From Bradyrhizobium embrapense (lineage in GTDB: Bacteria > Pseudomonadota > Alphaproteobacteria > Rhizobiales > Xanthobacteraceae), in contig NZ_LFIP02000003.1 of NCBI RefSeq assembly GCF_001189235.2, forward strand, positions 310,001-374,000: 64,000 bases of DNA, given 5' to 3'. Shown here piece after piece: positions 17,445 through 25,522 of the stretch (position 1 is its first letter; each line of letters opens with the position of its first letter). The notes below the pieces were generated by a model, which saw only the letters and a list, made by a program, of their open reading frames with translations, was not told the DNA's origin and did not search any database. A program made the translations under genes and the position numbers.

Positions 17445-18830
17445 CTAGCCGGCCCGTGTCCTCGGCAGGGCCGGCTTCTCGCCGTTGATCACCGCGCGGC
17501 GGTCGGAGACCGCGTGATGGAATTGCTCGAGCGTCAGCCCGATCGCTGAGAGATCGCCTTCCTCGATCGCGCCGTCGTCGTAGCAATCGAGCGCCTCGCG
17601 CAGCAGCGCGTCTGCGTCGCCCTGCATCGCGGCGAGTTCATCCGCCGTCTCGGCGCCGCGTACCCGCGAGATCAGCTTCAGCAGATTGTCGCGGTGGGTG
17701 ACGTACTGCTCGCGCTCGTCGCGCTTCGCATAGTGGCGCAGCCATGCGCCCGCCGAGCCGAGGCCGGAGACCAGCAGGATGCCGCCCCAGATGTAGTCGG
17801 AGTATTTTTCGAGGAAAGTGCGCTCGGTGCCGTCGATATAGGCGGCCGCGCCCTGATGCGCCGGCAGCGCGGCATCCTTGTCGGTGTCCGGCTTCTCGAT
17901 CTTGGCTGCCGCCGGCAGATCGCGCGCGACCTGGAGCCGCTGCGTGAACAATTGCCGATCGAGCGTGCCGACGGTTGCTTCGTGAAGGGCATGTTGCGCG
18001 ATGATGAGGTGATTGACGCCGACGGTCTCGACCTTGTCCTCGGGACGCGCCGGAGAGGAGGAGAAGATGCTGCCGGCGATCTCCTCGGACTCATAGAGCG
18101 GATGTTTCTGCGCGATCGCTTCCGAGACATCGATGGGGAGGAATTTCGGTTCGCCGCGCGCGGCCGCCGTCGCCGCGATCGCCTCCGCCGTCACCTTGCT
18201 GTCGAGCGGCCCGACGGTCATGTAGGCGTCGAGCGAGGGATCGCGCGCCAGATCGGCGACCTTGTTGACTGCGAATTGAGTGATCGTGACCTTGTCGGGG
18301 TTGACGCCGGACTCGGTCAGGATCACGCGCAATAGCGTGACGTTGGCCGGGGTGCTTCCGACGACGCCGACCTTGCGGCCGGCGAGGTCGTCGATGCTCT
18401 TGATCTTCGCGGACCGCGGCTTGCCCTTGCCGCCCGACGGTGCCCACAGCACAACGACATTCTTGCGCAGGATCGCAACCGCCTCGGCGCTCGCCGGCAG
18501 GCTGAGATCGCCGCGCACCACCGCGAGGTCGACCTTGTTCGCGGCGAACAGCGCAATGCTTTCGGCGGCGCCCTGTGTCGTGACCGGTTTCAGCCGCACC
18601 GCGCTGCCGTCGCGCGCAAAGGCCTGCGCGAACCCCTGGATGAGCTTGACGTCTTCACTGCCGGTCGGGCCGACCGCGATCGAGAGGGTTGTCGAACGCA
18701 GACCGTAGAACAGCGCCGCGGCGGCGGCGGCAAACACGAAGATGCCGACCGCGAGGATCAGGAGCGAGGAGTTTCGCCGTTTGAGCCTGCGGCGCGTGGT
18801 GCCGGGATGTTCACTCTGCTGCTCTGACAT
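17445..18830 (-). CDS. TAXI-family TRAP-type solute-binding protein, membrane anchored
   Basis: 461 residues. A basic N-terminus, one membrane helix (SSLLILAVGIFVFAAAAAALFYGL), then a TAXI/NMT1-like binding domain (LSIAVGPTGSEDVKLIQGF, KVGVVGSTPANVTLLRVIL). A second membrane helix near residue 350 (YIWGGILLVSGLGSAGAWL) is followed by a cytoplasmic tail of about 90 residues with coiled-coil character. Free periplasmic TAXI proteins deliver organic anions to TRAP transporters. A two-helix anchored form with a cytoplasmic tail and no TRAP permease next to it suggests a sensing or scaffolding role instead, but that is inference. It is divergent from the glycosyltransferase gene across 138 bp. Confidence 0.88.
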   Translation of the reverse strand: MSEQQSEHPGTTRRRLKRRNSSLLILAVGIFVFAAAAAALFYGLRSTTLSIAVGPTGSEDVKLIQGFAQAFARDGSAVRLKPVTTQGAAESIALFAANKVDLAVVRGDLSLPASAEAVAILRKNVVVLWAPSGGKGKPRSAKIKSIDDLAGRKVGVVGSTPANVTLLRVILTESGVNPDKVTITQFAVNKVADLARDPSLDAYMTVGPLDSKVTAEAIAATAAARGEPKFLPIDVSEAIAQKHPLYESEEIAGSIFSSSPARPEDKVETVGVNHLIIAQHALHEATVGTLDRQLFTQRLQVARDLPAAAKIEKPDTDKDAALPAHQGAAAYIDGTERTFLEKYSDYIWGGILLVSGLGSAGAWLRHYAKRDEREQYVTHRDNLLKLISRVRGAETADELAAMQGDADALLREALDCYDDGAIEEGDLSAIGLTLEQFHHAVSDRRAVINGEKPALPRTRAG

Positions 18831-18968
18831 CTGGCTGTCATGTTACACGAAAAACCGGCAGTTCGCCGTGAAAAACAACCTAACATTTCGATGACGTCAT
18901 ACGTTTGAAACATCCATGTCAGAACGTCGTGCGAGCAGAATCAAGATTAACGATTTGGGTCTCCTGCG

Positions 18969-20024
18969 ATGCGCATACTCGTTGCGACCGATGCCTGGCA
19001 TCCGCAAGTCAACGGCGTGGTCCGGACGCTGACCTCGCTTGCGCGTAGCGCAGCGACGCTCGGCGCCGAGATCGAATTCCTCACCCCCGACGGTTTCCGT
19101 TCGGTGGGCGTGCCGACCTATCCGGGCCTGCGCATGGCGCTGCCGAACCGCCGCGAGATCGCGCGCCGGATCGAGGAGGCCGCGCCCGAGGCGATCCACA
19201 TCGCGACCGAGGGGCCGATCGGCTGGGCAGTGCGCGGCTATTGCCAGCGCAACAAGCTCGCCTTCACCACGTCCTACACGACGCGCTTTCCGGAATATGT
19301 TTCGGTGCGCACCGGAATTCCGGACAGCGTCGGCTATGCCGTGCTGCGCCACTTCCACGCCGCCGGATCGATGACGATGGTCGCGACCGACTCGCTGCGC
19401 ACGGAGCTTGCCGGGCGCGGCTTCCGCAAGCTCGGCTTCTGGACCCGCGGCGTCGACACCAAGATCTTCAATCCGGACCAGCCGGCGGTGCTCGACCTGC
19501 CGCGGCCGATCTTCATGACCATGGGCCGCGTCGCGGTTGAGAAGAATCTCGACGCCTTCCTGTCGCTGGACCTGCCGGGCTCCAAGGTCGTGGTCGGCGA
19601 CGGCCCGCAGCGTGCGGCGCTGCAACAGAAGTATCCCGACGCGATTTTCCTCGGCGAGAAGAAGGGCCAGGATCTGACCTCGCATCTCGCCGCCGCCGAC
19701 GTGTTCGTATTCCCGAGCCTGACCGACACTTTCGGCGTCGTGCAGCTCGAGGCGCTGGCCTGCGGCACGCCGGTCGCGGCGTTCCCGGTCACCGGCCCGA
19801 AGGACGTCATCGCGGATCATCCGGTCGGCGCGATCGACAACGATCTGCGCAGCGCCTGCCTGCGCGCGCTGAACATGTCGCGCGCGGACTGCCGCAATTT
19901 TGCGTTGGAGCGTTCCTGGGAAAACAGTGCGCGTCAGTTCATCGGCAATCTGGCCACGTTGCAGCCGAGCCGCGCGCCGCGGCCCGCCCGCCGCGTCGCC
20001 GGCCGCAGTGCGGTTCCGAATTAA
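18969..20024 (+). CDS. GT4-family glycosyltransferase
   Basis: 351 residues of the two-Rossmann GT-B fold. The N-terminus MRILVATDAWHPQVNGVVRT and YTTRFPEYVSVRTGIP belong to the GT4 branch that includes alpha-mannosyl- and sulfoquinovosyl/glucosyl-diacylglycerol transferases. The C-domain has FMTMGRVAVEKNLDAFL, VVVGDGPQRAAL and the donor-binding D-x7-E stretch DTFGVVQLEALACGTPVAAF. It is a retaining enzyme acting at the inner membrane face. A Pmt-type phospholipid methyltransferase gene follows 35 bp downstream on the same strand, so the two are probably co-transcribed, and a lipid acceptor is a reasonable guess. Head-to-head with the TAXI gene. Confidence 0.9.
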   Translation: MRILVATDAWHPQVNGVVRTLTSLARSAATLGAEIEFLTPDGFRSVGVPTYPGLRMALPNRREIARRIEEAAPEAIHIATEGPIGWAVRGYCQRNKLAFTTSYTTRFPEYVSVRTGIPDSVGYAVLRHFHAAGSMTMVATDSLRTELAGRGFRKLGFWTRGVDTKIFNPDQPAVLDLPRPIFMTMGRVAVEKNLDAFLSLDLPGSKVVVGDGPQRAALQQKYPDAIFLGEKKGQDLTSHLAAADVFVFPSLTDTFGVVQLEALACGTPVAAFPVTGPKDVIADHPVGAIDNDLRSACLRALNMSRADCRNFALERSWENSARQFIGNLATLQPSRAPRPARRVAGRSAVPN

Positions 20025-20059
20025 CAGCTCAATCGAACGAAAGACGAGAGACTCTGACT

Positions 20060-20749
20060 ATGGCTGAAATCATCAAGCTGGGCGCCGACCGTTCCATGGA
20101 CTTCGACCGCGAAACGGTCGAGCAGGCCTATGACCGCTGGGCCCCGATCTACGACCTCGTATTCGGCGGCGTGTTCAGCAAGGGCCGCCAGGCCGCGATC
20201 CAGGCCACCAACAAGATCGGCGGCCGCGTGCTCGAGGTCGGCGTCGGCACCGGCATCTCGCTGCCGCTTTACAGCCAGAATGTGCGCATCTTCGGCACCG
20301 ACATCTCCGAGGCGATGCTGGAGAAGGCCAAGAAGCGGGTTGCCGAGCAGGGCCTGAAGAATGTCGAGGGGCTCGCGGTGATGGACGCCGAGAAGCTCGA
20401 ATTCCCCGACAATTCGTTCGACGTCGTGATGGCGCAGTACGTGTTGTCGGCGGTGCCGAACCCGGAAGCTGCCATGGACGAGTTCGCCCGGGTGCTGAAG
20501 CCCGGCGGCGAGATGATCGTCCTGACCCGCGTCAGCGCCGATGCCGGCGTGCGCCGCTTCATCGAGCAGAAGCTGCAGCCGGTGGTGCGCCCGCTCGGGT
20601 TCCGCACCGCCGAATTCGCCTGGTCGCGCTACACCAAATGGTTGGCCGGCGCGCGCGGCATGGAGCTCGCGGAGCGCCGCCTGATCCCGCCGCTCGGCCA
20701 CTTCTCGCTGGTCCGCTTCCGCAAGGCTGATGTCGCCAAGGCCGCCTAA
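20060..20749 (+). CDS. pmtA: Phosphatidylethanolamine N-methyltransferase, Rhodobacter type
   Basis: 229 residues, a class I SAM-dependent methyltransferase with SAM motif I RVLEVGVGTGISLP (about 56-69), FGTDISEAML, and the stretches LKNVEGLAVMDAEKLEFPD and PLGHFSLVRFR that I recognise as characteristic of the Rhodobacter-type Pmt enzymes. They methylate phosphatidylethanolamine stepwise toward phosphatidylcholine at the inner membrane. Bradyrhizobium is known to have several Pmt proteins with differing step specificity, so this copy may do only one step; the X-type paralogues cannot be separated by eye. It likely shares a transcript with the glycosyltransferase gene. RBS-like GAGAGA precedes the ATG. 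Confidence 0.88.
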   Translation: MAEIIKLGADRSMDFDRETVEQAYDRWAPIYDLVFGGVFSKGRQAAIQATNKIGGRVLEVGVGTGISLPLYSQNVRIFGTDISEAMLEKAKKRVAEQGLKNVEGLAVMDAEKLEFPDNSFDVVMAQYVLSAVPNPEAAMDEFARVLKPGGEMIVLTRVSADAGVRRFIEQKLQPVVRPLGFRTAEFAWSRYTKWLAGARGMELAERRLIPPLGHFSLVRFRKADVAKAA

Positions 20750-21005
20750 GCAGGCAGCCTGAGGCGGCCTGACCAAGGCGGCCCAGAGCCGCCGGTCCTC
20801 CCGGGTGAGGTGGCGCGCAGCGCTCCCAAGCCAGGATGCTACGATCTCCTCAGCTTCATCCCCGCAAACCTCGCCGGGATGAGGCAAAACCCTTCTCCGG
20901 TTGCGTCAAGGCGTCGCTCCGCATTGTCATATGTCATTATGATGATGTCACACGCGATACATCGAATCCCTGTAAATCCTGTCCCGAAAGATGTTGGGGG
21001 AACCA

Positions 21006-21623
21006 ATGATCAAGAACTTTCTGCAAGAGCTGCGTACCCAGCGTTGGGATGACCATCGCTTCTACCACCACAGCCGGATCAACCAGAGCCTGCACTTCGT
21101 CAGCGCGCTGAGCTTCCTGTTCGCCTATGTGATGCTGTTCTTCGATCCGGTGGTGTCGGCGCTGGTCGGCTGGCTGGTCTCGATGACCTCGCGCCAGGCC
21201 GGCCACTTCTTCTTCGAGCCGAAGGGCTACGATCACGTCAACCAGGCGACCCACGAGCACAAGGAAGACATCAAGGTCGGCTACAATCTGCAGCGCAAGG
21301 TCGTGCTGATGGCGATCTGGGCGCTGTCGCCGATGGTGCTGTATTTCGACCCGACCCTGTTCGGCCTGTTCAAGCCCTGGGTCACGATGGGTGACTTCAC
21401 CCGTCAGGTCGCCAAGATCTGGCTCGCGGTCGGCATCGGCGGCCTTCTGTTCCGCACCATCCACCTGTTCTTCATCCGCGACGTCGAGACCGGCCTCGTC
21501 TGGATGACCAAGATCGTCACCGACCCCTTCCATGACCTCAAGCTCTATCACAAGGCGCCGCTGTTCCTGATGAAGGGCGAGCTGATCGATCCGGGTCTCG
21601 AGAAGCACGTCAGGCACGCCTGA
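21006..21623 (+). CDS. Mpo1-like (DUF962-like) membrane protein
   Basis: 205 residues with four or five hydrophobic helices. Histidine-bearing motifs face the first helices: HHSRINQSLHF (His21, His22, His30) and QAGHFFFEPKGYDHVNQATH (His67, His77, His83). This resembles the N-x-x-x-H and GHxxxE pattern of DUF962/Mpo1 proteins. Yeast Mpo1 is an iron-dependent dioxygenase that shortens 2-hydroxy fatty acids. The match is by motif only and the protein is longer than bacterial DUF962 proteins, so a role in fatty-acid oxidation or hydroxylation is inference. The ATG at 21006 is chosen; an upstream ATG at 20991 would add five residues. Neighbours are lipid genes. Confidence 0.7.
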   Translation: MIKNFLQELRTQRWDDHRFYHHSRINQSLHFVSALSFLFAYVMLFFDPVVSALVGWLVSMTSRQAGHFFFEPKGYDHVNQATHEHKEDIKVGYNLQRKVVLMAIWALSPMVLYFDPTLFGLFKPWVTMGDFTRQVAKIWLAVGIGGLLFRTIHLFFIRDVETGLVWMTKIVTDPFHDLKLYHKAPLFLMKGELIDPGLEKHVRHA

Positions 21624-21650
21624 TCGTTGCTCCAACGTCTTTGAACTGCG

Positions 21651-21690
21651 TCATGCCCGGGCTCGTCCCGGGCATCTACGTTCTTGGGAA
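21651..21690. repeat. Palindromic repeat, family E
   Basis: GTCATGCCCGGGCTCGTCCC followed by GGGCATCTACGTTCTT, with arms GCCCGGG / CCCGGGC. It is the first of a tandem of different small palindromes that fills the gap between the Mpo1-like and aminotransferase genes. Confidence 0.6.
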
Positions 21691-21739
21691 CAGAGCGGAT
21701 AGCTTCGCGTTGAATATTCTTGACCGCACGCTCACTTCG

Positions 21740-21880
21740 CCTCTCCCCGCTTGCGGGGAGAGGCCGGATTGCATCGCAGATGCAATCCGGGTGATGGGGA
21801 CTCTCCGCGAGTCCGTTTGTCAGCGAGTATGTGGAGACTCCCCCTCACCCCAACCCTCTCCCCGCAAGCGGGGCGAGGGG
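21740..21880. repeat. Compound palindromic repeat, family B
   Basis: A mosaic of hairpins: CCTCTCCCCGC-TT-GCGGGGAGAGG at 21740-21763, then a perfect 12-bp stem CCGGATTGCATC-GCA-GATGCAATCCGG at 21764-21790, and a third CCCTCTCCCCGC-AA-GCGGGGCGAGGG unit near 21853-21880. Together with family E it occupies nearly all of the 284-bp gap between convergent genes (21624-21907). No gene is seen here. Confidence 0.8.
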
Positions 21881-21907
21881 GGGAGACAGCGGTGCTTGGG
21901 ACTAGCC

Positions 21908-23572
21908 TCAGCGCCCGAACCTCACGGCGACCATCTCTTTCAGGATCTGCCGCTTGATGTTCTTGTTGGTGAGGCCTTCTTTGTGCCACCACCAGCCGTC
22001 GCGCTTCATCTTCTCGGCGGCCGTGACGAAGCGGTCGGCGACCTCGGCGAAGTCGGCGTCGGTGTAGTTCAGGGTGAAGATCAGGCGGCCGGTGCCGACC
22101 CAGCTCAGCGCCAGGCCCTCGGCGCGCAGATAGTATTGCAGCATCCAGTTGTAGCGGGACGGCTCGGTGTAATAGACCGTCCAGATCGACGAGATGTTGC
22201 CGACGCGAACCGGCAGGCCCTGTTCGGTGAGGCGGTCGTTGAGCGCCTTGGCGCGGCCGTTCCAGGTCTCCTCCAGCCCGTTGTAGATCGAGCGGAAGTT
22301 GGGGCTGGCGAGCCGGCTCAAGAACTCGTCCATCGCCGTCATCACGTAGGGATGCGAATTGAAGGTGCCGCGGGCAAAGCAGATGTCGGCCGGCCGGTCG
22401 TCGCGGAAACGCCGCATAAGGTCCTTGCGGCCGCACACCACGCCGATAGGAAGCCCGCCGGCGAGGCTCTTGCCGTAGGTCACCATGTCGGCCTTGACGC
22501 CGAAATATTCCTGGGCGCCGCCGGCGGCGAGGCGGAAGCCGACAAACACCTCGTCGAAGATCAGGACGATGCCGCGCTCGGTGCAGACCTCGCGCAGCTT
22601 CTTCAGCCATTCGGTGTAGGCGGCACGGTCATAGCGGGAGGAGCGCGACGAATCGACCAGCGCGGAATCGCCGGGCGCGTTGCCGTTCGGATGCAGCGCC
22701 TGCAGCGGATTGACCAGCACGCAGGCGATGTCCTTGCGAGTGCGCAGCACGTGCAGCGTCTTCTCCGACATGTCGGCAAGCGTGTAGGTCTCGTGCGGCG
22801 ACACCGGATTGCCGACGCCGGGCTGCACCTCGCCCCACCAGCCGTGATAGGCGCCGGCGAACCGCACCAGATGCGTCCGCTTGGTGTGGTAGCGTGCGAG
22901 CCGCACCGCCTGCATCACGGCCTCGGTGCCGGACATGTGGAACGAGACCTCGTCGAGGCCGGAGATCTCGCAGAGCCGCTTGACGTTGTCGGCAATGATC
23001 GGGTGGTAGGGGCCGAGCACGGGACCGAGCGCGTGCGCCCGCTTCTCACCCTCGGCGATGCACTCCTTGTAGAAGTCGTTGCCGAAGATGTTGACGCCGT
23101 AGGAGCCGGTCAGGTCGTAGGACACATTGCCGTCGAGGTCGGTAACGGTGACGCCGCTGGACGCCTCGACGAAGGCCGAGGTGCCGAGATGCTCGCGCAC
23201 CAGGCGGCTGTACTGGAACGGCACGCGGTAGGTTTCGGTGAACTGCAGGTCGGATATCCGCTCCGTCACCTCGGCGGTGAGCGCGCGGCCCTTGGGGTAG
23301 CGATCCGCGTAGAGGCCGGCGAGGCGGAAGAAGCCGTCCTGGCGCTGCATCGCGACGTCCTTCGGGGCTCCGTCGGAGCAAAAGAACGCGTCGATGTCGA
23401 ATTCGTAGTGCGGCACCATGCGCGCGACCATCTTGGACATCTTGGAGTGTCCGGTCAGCGAGCGGTGCTTGGCCCGCGACAGCGCGAGGCGGGCCTGAAT
23501 TTTGGGGAAAGCTGCGGCGGCGCCGGCAAGCGCGGCGGCGGACAGCGAGAGAATCGGAAGGGATGTTTCCAT
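21908..23572 (-). CDS. Class-III aminotransferase with N-terminal membrane segment
   Basis: 554 residues from the ATG at 23572. Residues 4-24 (SLPILSLSAAALAGAAAAF) form a hydrophobic anchor, unusual for this family. The PLP fold I domain follows with SGTEAV (about 214-219), YHGWWGE (242-248), FDEVFVGFR (Asp340 to the PLP nitrogen) and TYGKSLAGGLPIG (Schiff-base Lys368). The closest type is the glutamate-1-semialdehyde aminomutase-like branch, which also contains HpnO of aminohopanoid synthesis; this is a resemblance, not an assignment. It is divergent from a phosphatidylserine decarboxylase gene with overlapping start codons, which suggests an amino-lipid substrate. A later start within the frame cannot be excluded. 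Confidence 0.9.
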   Translation of the reverse strand: METSLPILSLSAAALAGAAAAFPKIQARLALSRAKHRSLTGHSKMSKMVARMVPHYEFDIDAFFCSDGAPKDVAMQRQDGFFRLAGLYADRYPKGRALTAEVTERISDLQFTETYRVPFQYSRLVREHLGTSAFVEASSGVTVTDLDGNVSYDLTGSYGVNIFGNDFYKECIAEGEKRAHALGPVLGPYHPIIADNVKRLCEISGLDEVSFHMSGTEAVMQAVRLARYHTKRTHLVRFAGAYHGWWGEVQPGVGNPVSPHETYTLADMSEKTLHVLRTRKDIACVLVNPLQALHPNGNAPGDSALVDSSRSSRYDRAAYTEWLKKLREVCTERGIVLIFDEVFVGFRLAAGGAQEYFGVKADMVTYGKSLAGGLPIGVVCGRKDLMRRFRDDRPADICFARGTFNSHPYVMTAMDEFLSRLASPNFRSIYNGLEETWNGRAKALNDRLTEQGLPVRVGNISSIWTVYYTEPSRYNWMLQYYLRAEGLALSWVGTGRLIFTLNYTDADFAEVADRFVTAAEKMKRDGWWWHKEGLTNKNIKRQILKEMVAVRFGR

Positions 23573-24476
23573 GACAGAAGCGCTAGCCTCGGCACCTAAC
23601 AAATTCATGACAGTCAAGGGCCTGATCTCGGCATTCACCCAGCAGGAGGACCTCAATTTCCTGCTAACCAACCGGATTCCGCGGGCGGCGATCACCCGAT
23701 TCATGGGCTGGTTCTCCAAGGTCGAGAACCCCCTGGTGCGCGATGCCTCGATCGCCTGCTGGAAGCTGTTCTCCGACCTCGATCTGTCCGAGGCGAAGAA
23801 GACCGAGTTCAAGAGTTTGCACGATTGCTTTACGCGCGAGCTGAAGCCCGGCCTGCGCCCGGCGGCGGCCGATCCCGCCATCATCGCGAGCCCGTCGGAT
23901 GCGATCATCGGCGCGCATGGGCGGATCGAGGATGGGCAGCTTTTCCAGGTCAAGGGCGCGCCGTATTCGCTGCTCGACCTGCTCGGCGATCCCGCGCTGG
24001 TGGAGCAGCACAAAAACGGCCGCTTCGTGACGCTGCGGCTGACCTCGAGCATGTATCACCGCTTCCATGCGCCGTACGATCTTGCGATCGACAAGGTGAC
24101 GTTCATCCATGGCGACGTCTGGAACGTCAATCCGATCGCGCTAAAGCGGGTCGAGCGGCTGTTCTGCAAGAACGAGCGCGCGGTGCTGCGGGCGAAGCTT
24201 CCGACCGGCGAGGCGCTGACGCTGGTTCCGGTCGCCGCGATCCTTGTCGCCAGCCTCCGCCTGCATTTCCTCGACGTCACGCTGAACGCGCAATCGCGCG
24301 GTCCGGTGGATTTCCCCTGTGACGCACATGTGAAGAAGGGCGACGAGCTCGGCTGGTTCGAGCACGGCTCGACCATCATCCTGCTGGCGCCCGGCGATTT
24401 CGAATTCTGCGACAATGTCGCGGAGGGAACACGGATCAAATGCGGCGAACCGTTGTTGAAAAAGCCTGCAAACTGA
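23571..24476 (+). CDS. Phosphatidylserine decarboxylase family protein
   Basis: 301 residues. It has the decarboxylase core ASPSDAIIGAHGRIEDGQLFQVKG, the catalytic His region TSSMYHRFHAPYD, and the self-cleavage site HGST (265-268) in GWFEHGSTIILLAPGDF. Cleavage at Ser267 would create the pyruvoyl group; the family usually has LGST, so His replaces Leu here. An alpha-helical N-terminal domain of about 95 residues precedes, as in the longer proteobacterial enzymes. It would convert phosphatidylserine to phosphatidylethanolamine, the substrate of the nearby Pmt enzyme. The ATG at 23571 lies inside the CATG shared with the aminotransferase start; AAGGGA upstream supports it. Confidence 0.9.
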   Translation: MTEALASAPNKFMTVKGLISAFTQQEDLNFLLTNRIPRAAITRFMGWFSKVENPLVRDASIACWKLFSDLDLSEAKKTEFKSLHDCFTRELKPGLRPAAADPAIIASPSDAIIGAHGRIEDGQLFQVKGAPYSLLDLLGDPALVEQHKNGRFVTLRLTSSMYHRFHAPYDLAIDKVTFIHGDVWNVNPIALKRVERLFCKNERAVLRAKLPTGEALTLVPVAAILVASLRLHFLDVTLNAQSRGPVDFPCDAHVKKGDELGWFEHGSTIILLAPGDFEFCDNVAEGTRIKCGEPLLKKPAN

Positions 24477-24501
24477 TCTCGTTGTTTGCTGCGCGTCATT
24501 C

Positions 24502-24556
24502 TTTGAGCATGATCTGCCCGGAAAACCGGTTTCCACTTTTCCGGATCATGCTTTAA
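24502..24556. repeat. Palindromic repeat, family A, copy 2 (inverted)
   Basis: TTTGAGCATGATCTGCCCGG through AAAACCGGTTTCCACTTTTC to GGATCATGCTTTAA, the reverse orientation of the copy at 11077. It lies between the decarboxylase and Nudix genes. Confidence 0.8.
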
Positions 24557-24610
24557 GATAGGCGAGATCGTCGCGCGACGATCCTAAATCGCAAACCCGA
24601 TGGACACGTG

Positions 24611-25507
24611 ATGGCGCGGACGCCTGTTCTGGCGGCGGGAGGCATTGTGCTGCGGCGGGAGGCTCTGCCGCGCTTTGCCGTCGTGCGCCTGCGCAAGCGC
24701 AATGAATGGGTGTTGCCGAAGGGCAAGCTCGACGATGGCGAGACGCCGCGCGAGGCCGCCGAGCGCGAGGTGCTGGAGGAAACCGGCCACGATGTCGTGG
24801 TACACGAATTCCTCGGCACGCTGGTCTATGATTCAGGCGGCCGCTCGAAGGTGGTGCATTACTGGCGCATGGATGCCGGCGGCGAGCCGGTGCGCGCGTT
24901 GATGAGCGACATCAGGGAAGTGGACTGGCTGCCGCTCGATGAAGCGCTCGATCGCCTGTCGCGCGGCTATGAGCGCGCGTTCCTGGAGAATGTCGGCCCG
25001 ATCGCGATGCAGGCCGCGGCGAACGCCGAGCGGGAGCGGCGTGCACAGTTGCGGAACGTGGCTGCGGCGCGACGGCGCGCGCGGCTTGCCGAGGAAGAGC
25101 CGGTCGTTGACGCAGCTGCGATCGCTGAAGCGCCCGTTACGGCGGAGGTCCCCGTGGTCGCGAATGCGCCCGTGGTCGCGAATGCGCCCGTGGTCGCGAA
25201 TGCGCCCGAGGAAGCCGAGACGCCGATCGTTGTCGATACGCCGGCGCCTGTAGAGTTGCCGGTCACAGCCGATACGTCCGATATTGCGGTGATGGATACC
25301 GAACCGGATCAGCCGGCGAAGGTGCCGGAGTATAGTGCCGCGGATAGCGGCGAAGCGATCGAGACCGCGCATGTTGTGGAAGCAACTGCATCCGAACCGC
25401 CGCCGTCATCTGCGCGCGAGATCGAACCGGTTGCCACCACAGTCCAACCGATCCCGCGCAAGAATTTGATTGAGCGCGTGCGCGACTGGCTGCGCCGCGC
25501 GGCCTGA
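24611..25507 (+). CDS. Nudix hydrolase with long low-complexity tail
   Basis: 298 residues. The Nudix domain (about 1-140) has the full Nudix box: GKLDDGETPREAAEREVLEE followed by TGHD, so the metal-binding glutamates are intact. It begins with AAGGIVLRREALPRFAVVRLRKRNEWVLPKGK, a DIPP/Ap4A-like arrangement that suggests a diphosphoinositol or dinucleoside polyphosphate substrate, unproven. The second half is a disordered Ala/Val/Pro/Glu-rich tail with three tandem VVANAP units coded by an 18-bp DNA repeat (25152-25205), closing with a basic LIERVRDWLRRAA helix that could be amphipathic and membrane-touching. The start is the ATG at 24611; a GTG immediately precedes it. Confidence 0.88.
   Translation: MARTPVLAAGGIVLRREALPRFAVVRLRKRNEWVLPKGKLDDGETPREAAEREVLEETGHDVVVHEFLGTLVYDSGGRSKVVHYWRMDAGGEPVRALMSDIREVDWLPLDEALDRLSRGYERAFLENVGPIAMQAAANAERERRAQLRNVAAARRRARLAEEEPVVDAAAIAEAPVTAEVPVVANAPVVANAPVVANAPEEAETPIVVDTPAPVELPVTADTSDIAVMDTEPDQPAKVPEYSAADSGEAIETAHVVEATASEPPPSSAREIEPVATTVQPIPRKNLIERVRDWLRRAA
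25152..25205. repeat. 18-bp coding tandem repeat (x3)
   Basis: Three near-identical copies of an 18-bp unit (GTGGTCGCGAATGCGCCC) encode three VVANAP repeats in the Nudix protein tail. Slippage in such a unit would change tail length without shifting the frame. Confidence 0.8.
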
Positions 25508-25522
25508 CGCCGCGCGCTCTCA

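Noticed and set aside
21641-23599. A 652-codon plus-strand frame antisense to the aminotransferase
   Set aside because: It begins in palindromic repeats and runs antisense to a clear PLP enzyme. It shows no protein family.
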